In this document: piece by piece, positions 32,902-37,411 of the stretch | Layout of the letters: each line of letters starts with the position of its first letter | How positions within the stretch are numbered: position 1 is the first letter of the stretch | Assembly: GCA_937867415.1 (NCBI GenBank) | Contig: CALMKO010000314.1 | Coordinates: 1 to 37,411 of the forward strand | Reading direction: 5' to 3' | Source: an uncultured Verrucomicrobiota bacterium | Lineage (GTDB): Bacteria > Verrucomicrobiota > Verrucomicrobiia > Verrucomicrobiales > Akkermansiaceae | DNA: 37,411 nucleotides | Made by a program: the position numbers and the translations under genes | Notes under the pieces: model-generated | Database searches by the model: none | What the model was told of the DNA's origin: nothing | Seen by the model: only the letters and a program-made list of their open reading frames with translations

Positions 32902-35900
32902 TCAGAACGCGTAGTTGAATCCGAGCGACACACCATGATTGGTGATTCCGTCATCGGTTGCGATTTCGCCGCGGTATCCCAGGTCCAAGGCCAGTGACTG
33001 GGTGAGGGCGTAGCCGGTGCCTACGCTGATCAGGAATGCGGAACTTTGCTCCGCGCCTTCAACGGTGAATGGGACACCGCCTACGGTAGCGCTTGCCGTG
33101 TTAGAGCCGTCCTCGAACTCATGGGCATAGGCAAACGCCGCATAAGGATTGAATTTTCCGAGCGTTGCATCTACCCGATAGCCGACGAGCGCGCGGAAGG
33201 AATCAACGTCGTAATCATTGACCGAGATCGGAACCAGACCTTCCTGGGTGTAGCCATCCACATCCACTTGTTGGTATTCCAATCCGGCAAATGGGCCATG
33301 TTTGATTCTCTCGTCTCCCATGGTGTAGCCCACGGTCCACATTGCTTGCAAACTGCTTGCATCCGTCTCGCTTGAGAGGTTCCCGAATAGATCGAAACTC
33401 TTGGTATTGTTCAGGTTATGATCTCCGTAGCCGGCGAGGAAGTCGGAATAGAATCCCATCGCTCCACCCCAAGTGCCGTAAACGGCCGCACGGAAGCTGT
33501 CGATGTCCGTGCTGTTTGAACCTTCGCTGTCCAAGTCGGACTTGGAGCCATCAAACACCAGACCGAGGATCAGCTGCGGGGCCACCAACCAGTCAACTCC
33601 GGCGGTAAACGAGCCGGTATCTCCGTCGAAGTCAGCCTCGCTGAGGTTTCCCTCGAAGTCCTGGCGGTCGTATGACATCGTTCCCCACACATTTCCGCGA
33701 CCTGTGGTAGTGGTGGTCACTGGACCATTCACGATTGTGCCCTTGGCATCCTTGGAGGATGCTCCCACCTCGTTGCTGGTCTGCGAGCTTCCGCGGACTG
33801 CGGCCAGGTGGTTTTGTGTCAGTCGGTGGAGTCGGTAGTTGCTGTTCACCACCGACTGCACGACTCCGAATGAACTGCTTGGGTCAAGAGTTGCCAAGGC
33901 CGCCTGGGCAGTCGGAAGGTCTTGCATGGCCAGATCCTGCAAGGTTTCTCCAAGCGCTTGGAATTCGGCGTCCTCGATGTCACCCGGTGATTCGATGAAT
34001 ACGTCAAGTGCCTGCCCGAAGGAGGATTGATTTTCCGTGAGGCCTGGGAGAGCGGAAAAGTCATAGTTGATCTCCAAAACCAGATCCGTGCCAAGCTCAT
34101 CCATGGCCACGTCGTATCCTTCGATCCCGGTCCGGACCAGCGACGACACGTCGTCTGCGGGCACAGGATTTCTCAGGACAAGTTTGGAGAAGTAGTTCCC
34201 AAGAATCGTATCGTAGGAGACGGTGCTTGCTGAAGGCGCTCCAAAATCAGCGCGGAACGCCATTCCCACGTCATCGGGTGCGCTTTCATTTCTCACCACC
34301 ACGCCGATTTTCGTCGTCTCGGAATTAAACCCAACAATGTTTTGCTGGCTGTCGATGATCGTGTAAGAACCGGCGGTCAATGGCTGGTCTTGATTCGTCG
34401 GAGCGATCCAGACTTCCGCGCCAGTCATGTCATACACGCTGTCCAAGCCCGTCTGCACAATCAGGTCGCTGTTGACACCTTCCCAAATCGCGGTCCCTGG
34501 ATTGATGTCCACTCGGATGTAGGTCGGTGCGGGTTGAAGGGGAGTGATGCTCGATTTCTCCAAAGACCAGTCGCCGGATTGGTGGGTAATGTCACCTTGG
34601 ATCGCAAGCCGCCCGATCGACGAGGGGGATTCCCAGCTATGGTCGCGCGTTTCCACAGTATCCTGGTCTGGAAAGCTATTGAAGATGGTAGCGATGTCAG
34701 GCGGCTCAGAACCTGCACTGATCCCGCCTCCATTGCGAAGCGTGATGTTGGCAAGCCATGCGTTGGGCTCATCCGACACATAATCTCGGGACCTTAGATC
34801 CAAGTCTACAGGACCATAAAACAGGTCATTGATGCCGCCGATTTCCCCACCATCCGCGATGATTGAGGTCAGCGACATGATTTCCATCACCCCTCGGGCG
34901 CCATAACCATCGTAGTTGGGGCCTACGCCACCATTGATGTAAAGAGCGCCGCTGTTCACGAAAATCTCATTGGCTTGAACAACTCCCGACCCCAAGGGGC
35001 GGATCATATACCGGCTGTCGAGCGTCATGGATTCTGAATCAAGAGCGTATGGAAGGAAGGTATTCCGGATGATCGCTGTGCCGTAGCCGTTTTTCGTGAT
35101 CTTCTCCATCCCTAGAACGCTGCCATTGACGATGTTCCTGTCGCTGTCGAAAGCGAAACGGGCTCCATCGGTAAAGGTCAGCGTGTCGCATCCCTCTCCA
35201 CCATCAATGTTCCCATTGATGGTCGATCCAGCATTCAGTCGAATCGAATCGTTTCCTCCTTTGAGGTCCATCCCGAGGAAGAAAGCTCCGATCGTTCCCC
35301 AGTTTTCTACGGATTCAACCATTTCGGAGCCATCAATCCCAGCCTGCGCGCCCCCTTCGATAGCCCCGTAATTTTCGATCCGTGTTTCCACGGGGGTTTC
35401 TATCACTTCATCATAATTAAGATTGTATGGCGGCGGATCCAACTTGCTTGTGCTGATATTGATGCCATTCGTGGTTCCGAAAATCGTGCCGCGGTTGATA
35501 ATCTCTGCACCTGCCTGTGCCATTACGCCGTCCCCATCGTTTCCACGGATTTCTGCGTTGGTTTCGTTTGTCAGCTCCAGATCCGCCATTGCGACGAGCC
35601 CGCTTCCTTCAATTCCTAGGATGCTGCCTGAGTTCTTAAGTATAAGACCATCTCCGGCCGAGATCCCCAGCATCCCACCCGTGATCGAACCCGCCGTTAA
35701 ATCCTCGCTCCCGCTGAAAGCTACCTTATTCTCAATCAAAGCGTTATCTCCGACTGTGATGCCGGTGCCTGAGGTTGAAGAAATGATCCCCCAATTGAAA
35801 ATTTCGGCATCGTTGTCGGCGGCGATGGCGCTACCGTTGGTCGTGGTGATGGTGGCTTGGGTTCCGCCAAGCGAATCGGGCTTAAGCTCGGAATCCACGG

Positions 35901-36330
35901 GGGCTGGAACAAAAACATTGTTTAAAATCAACCCGTTGGAGGCCTTGATCCCATCCGCAACTCCCGTGATCGAACCTGAGTTGTTCACCGTGCCCCGGTC
36001 AGCCTCAAACCGGATCCCGTCTCGGGTGGCGGCGCTAAGCGAGCCGAAATTGTCAATCGTGTAGTCGCTCACGCTCACGCGGATGCCATCTTCAAAATCA
36101 ATGTCCCCCGTTAGCGTGGCGGTTTTGGCAATGGTGACGGTAAGCGGCGCCGTAGGATTCGAGCCTCCGTTCGCGTTAATCGATGCCGCACTCGTAAATC
36201 CCGGCAGGATGTTGATGCTGCCCAAGTCAGACACCTGCAAGACATCCGCAGGTGCGGTGGCGATCATGGCTGGAACGATAATGAATGCCGGCAAGGCATT
36301 GTTTACGAGACGTCGGAATTTTGGTTTCAT
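32902..36330 (-). CDS. Classical (type V) autotransporter
   Basis: The 1142-residue protein has a signal peptide (LPAFIIVPAMIATAPA). A long passenger (about 30-860) is rich in short beta-helix-like turns (for example NRGTIFGTTNGI, VENWGTIGAFF). A C-terminal autotransporter beta-barrel spans about 875-1142 (NVWGTMSYDRQDF, then alternating amphipathic strands) and ends GVSLGFNYAF with the terminal Phe needed for BAM assembly. The passenger is predicted to be exposed at the cell surface; its binding or enzymatic role is unknown. A bidirectional terminator follows. It is transcribed away from a second, autotransporter-repeat gene at the right edge. Confidence 0.88.
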   Translation of the reverse strand: MKPKFRRLVNNALPAFIIVPAMIATAPADVLQVSDLGSINILPGFTSAASINANGGSNPTAPLTVTIAKTATLTGDIDFEDGIRVSVSDYTIDNFGSLSAATRDGIRFEADRGTVNNSGSITGVADGIKASNGLILNNVFVPAPVDSELKPDSLGGTQATITTTNGSAIAADNDAEIFNWGIISSTSGTGITVGDNALIENKVAFSGSEDLTAGSITGGMLGISAGDGLILKNSGSILGIEGSGLVAMADLELTNETNAEIRGNDGDGVMAQAGAEIINRGTIFGTTNGINISTSKLDPPPYNLNYDEVIETPVETRIENYGAIEGGAQAGIDGSEMVESVENWGTIGAFFLGMDLKGGNDSIRLNAGSTINGNIDGGEGCDTLTFTDGARFAFDSDRNIVNGSVLGMEKITKNGYGTAIIRNTFLPYALDSESMTLDSRYMIRPLGSGVVQANEIFVNSGALYINGGVGPNYDGYGARGVMEIMSLTSIIADGGEIGGINDLFYGPVDLDLRSRDYVSDEPNAWLANITLRNGGGISAGSEPPDIATIFNSFPDQDTVETRDHSWESPSSIGRLAIQGDITHQSGDWSLEKSSITPLQPAPTYIRVDINPGTAIWEGVNSDLIVQTGLDSVYDMTGAEVWIAPTNQDQPLTAGSYTIIDSQQNIVGFNSETTKIGVVVRNESAPDDVGMAFRADFGAPSASTVSYDTILGNYFSKLVLRNPVPADDVSSLVRTGIEGYDVAMDELGTDLVLEINYDFSALPGLTENQSSFGQALDVFIESPGDIEDAEFQALGETLQDLAMQDLPTAQAALATLDPSSSFGVVQSVVNSNYRLHRLTQNHLAAVRGSSQTSNEVGASSKDAKGTIVNGPVTTTTTGRGNVWGTMSYDRQDFEGNLSEADFDGDTGSFTAGVDWLVAPQLILGLVFDGSKSDLDSEGSNSTDIDSFRAAVYGTWGGAMGFYSDFLAGYGDHNLNNTKSFDLFGNLSSETDASSLQAMWTVGYTMGDERIKHGPFAGLEYQQVDVDGYTQEGLVPISVNDYDVDSFRALVGYRVDATLGKFNPYAAFAYAHEFEDGSNTASATVGGVPFTVEGAEQSSAFLISVGTGYALTQSLALDLGYRGEIATDDGITNHGVSLGFNYAF

Positions 36331-36735
36331 CGTGGATCGTGGGTAGGGAAAGTTGAAATTGCCGGGTGGCTTGTGACTTTTTGAAAAGGGGGGTGGCCGA
36401 TTCTTCGATGGATCGGTATTTTTTGCAAGGTTTTATTTGAATATTAAGTCGATCCGATTACTTGAAATCGATGATTTTGTCAAAATTCTGAAAACATTTT
36501 CGGTTTCAGCTACTTTCAGGGAGGGGCTTTGCAGGCAGTGCTCAGGCTGAAACTGAAGAGCGCGGAAATGGCGAGCATCTCGCGAATCGATGTCGGACTT
36601 TTTGGAAATGCTCATGAGTGAAGAGTGATTTTTTTAGAAATTTTTTCTTGTGCATATCGGCGGCTTTGGATAGACGCAGCTGTATAGCAGTTAGTTTGAA
36701 TTCTCATTCTACCTTGTTAACTCCCCCCACCCCCC
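36331..36735. other. Divergent intergenic region between two autotransporter-type genes
   Basis: This 405-nt, AT-richer region must hold promoters for both flanking genes. The minus-strand -35 with overlapping palindrome is a separate entry. For the plus gene, TTGTGC (36648-36653) with TAGACG 17 nt later is only a weak candidate. A run of C residues (36723-36735) directly precedes its ATG and no Shine-Dalgarno is evident. A 60-codon minus frame (36433-36615) has no recognisable features. Confidence 0.5.
36455..36486 (-). promoter_or_regulatory. Possible promoter and operator of the autotransporter gene
   Basis: On the minus strand TTGACA (36478-36483) precedes TAATCG (36455-36460) with a 17-nt spacer. 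The -35 lies inside a perfect 13-nt palindrome, ATTTTGACAAAAT (36474-36486), which could bind a regulator. The leader to the ATG would be about 120 nt. Confidence 0.35.
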
Positions 36736-37411
36736 ATGAAACTTAAGAGATCGTGTGTCTTCGCGTCCGTCCTCCGAGCCGGTAAAAAACAATCACGCCG
36801 CTTCGGCTCAACCCAGCTCCTCCTTGGCGCTTCATTGATCACTCTCGTCGGCCAACAGGTCCAGGCGCAGGATCTTTTCTGGGATCCCAAGGTTCCTGAT
36901 GTTTCCCCAAGTGGAATCTGGAACTCTGCGGATCTGGACTGGGATCAATTTTCGAACTTGGGTGGCACGGATCAGACTTGGGTCGCTGGCTCGATCGCCA
37001 ACTTCCAACAGGTCGTCGGCGGCACCGTCACCCTCGTCGGAACTCAAACCGTGAGCGGACTCAATGCGTCTTCTCCAGATGCGTCAAACTGGGTGATCAC
37101 GGGCGGCAGCATCGCACTGCAGGGCGCGGGGGGCGTGGCCGCCGGTGCCGGCGACAGTCTCACGGTCGCTTCTGACATCGACGGGGCGGCTGCTGCACAA
37201 GCTCTCAACTTTACCTCGGGCGGAGGCACGGTCATCGTTTCGGGTGACATCGGAAGCAATGTGGGGACTGTGACCTCGGATGCCACTCTCACCTTGTCAG
37301 GTACCAACACCTTCAGCGGATCTCTTAATGTCAACTCGGGAACCACAACGCTTGCTGGCGGCGCGGCGGTTGCGGATACCTCAGGCCTCAACCTTACCGG
37401 GGCTGCCACCG
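36736..37411 (+). CDS. Autotransporter-associated beta-strand repeat protein, 3' end outside the window
   Basis: The frame runs open from ATG 36736 to the window edge (225 complete codons). The translation begins MKLKRSCVFASVLRAGKKQ, then a long hydrophobic stretch (QLLLGASLITLVGQ) and QVQAQD, a likely signal-peptide cleavage site; the n-region is unusually long. The rest is Gly/Ser/Thr-rich and ends in motifs like LSGTNTFSGSLNVNSGTTTLAGG, the autotransporter-associated repeat (PATR) pattern. WDPKVPDVSPSGIWNSADLDW near the mature N-terminus resembles openings of other verrucomicrobial PATR proteins. The C-terminal anchor or barrel lies beyond the window. It is divergent from the autotransporter gene and may be co-regulated. 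Confidence 0.8.
   Translation, partial: MKLKRSCVFASVLRAGKKQSRRFGSTQLLLGASLITLVGQQVQAQDLFWDPKVPDVSPSGIWNSADLDWDQFSNLGGTDQTWVAGSIANFQQVVGGTVTLVGTQTVSGLNASSPDASNWVITGGSIALQGAGGVAAGAGDSLTVASDIDGAAAAQALNFTSGGGTVIVSGDIGSNVGTVTSDATLTLSGTNTFSGSLNVNSGTTTLAGGAAVADTSGLNLTGAAT

Noticed and set aside
36433-36615. 60-codon minus-strand open frame in the divergent control region
   Set aside because: It overlaps the probable autotransporter promoter, is not recognisable and has no clear ribosome-binding site.

Overview
The window looks like chromosomal DNA of a Verrucomicrobiota bacterium (Verrucomicrobiaceae/Luteolibacter-like). This is inferred from moderately high GC, a diderm envelope gene set (PqiABC, autotransporter, lipoproteins), very large secreted proteins with BspA-type leucine-rich and ASH repeats, autotransporter-associated repeats, and gene pairs such as uxuA with an SDR dehydrogenase. 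No gene identifies the species. Most of the window is core or housekeeping sequence; there is no intact mobile element, CRISPR array or classical defence island.

Layout: 1-270 is a short repeat array that runs off the left edge and overlaps the stop codon of a BatA/VWA membrane protein. 2239-5745 (minus) is the rplY-pth-rpsF-ssb information-processing block, interrupted by an Rpn/YhgA-like PD-(D/E)XK nuclease gene. 6003-7799 is a fused tRNA hydroxylase/pseudouridine synthase. 7904-11781 (plus) carries a truncated aldehyde dehydrogenase-like protein, a lipoprotein cyclophilin, plsY, gpsA and a DedA protein. A LipM/LplA-like acyltransferase converges on it.

12543-15853 (plus) is the most distinctive operon. 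It holds a two-module CbiX-type chelatase, a DR2241-type Fe-S protein whose four cysteines have the C-x5-C-x38-C-x3-C pattern of sirohaem sulfite reductases, a rhomboid protease and a carbon-nitrogen hydrolase. 15988-21884 encodes a giant LRR/ASH-repeat secreted protein and a PAS-PAS-PP2C phosphatase. 21966-22740 holds coaD, tRNA-Arg(UCU) and a perfect 40-bp duplication of the tRNA 3' end, which resembles an integration scar.

22814-25851 is a sugar-acid locus (DUF6807 protein, uxuA, SDR mannonate oxidoreductase). 26032-30453 (minus) is an FAH-family hydrolase followed by a PqiA-PqiA-PqiB-PqiC lipid-transport operon with overlapping genes, preceded by a possible transcription attenuator. recQ follows at 30937. 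The right end holds a classical autotransporter (minus) and, divergently, the 5' part of an autotransporter-associated-repeat protein cut by the window edge.

Most assignments rest on recognisable motifs in the translations. Promoters and attenuator structures were read by eye and are weaker. The best candidate for undescribed biology is the chelatase plus Fe-S pair at 12543-14065; the tRNA-tRHO/RluA fusion, the tRNA scar and the FAH leader come next.
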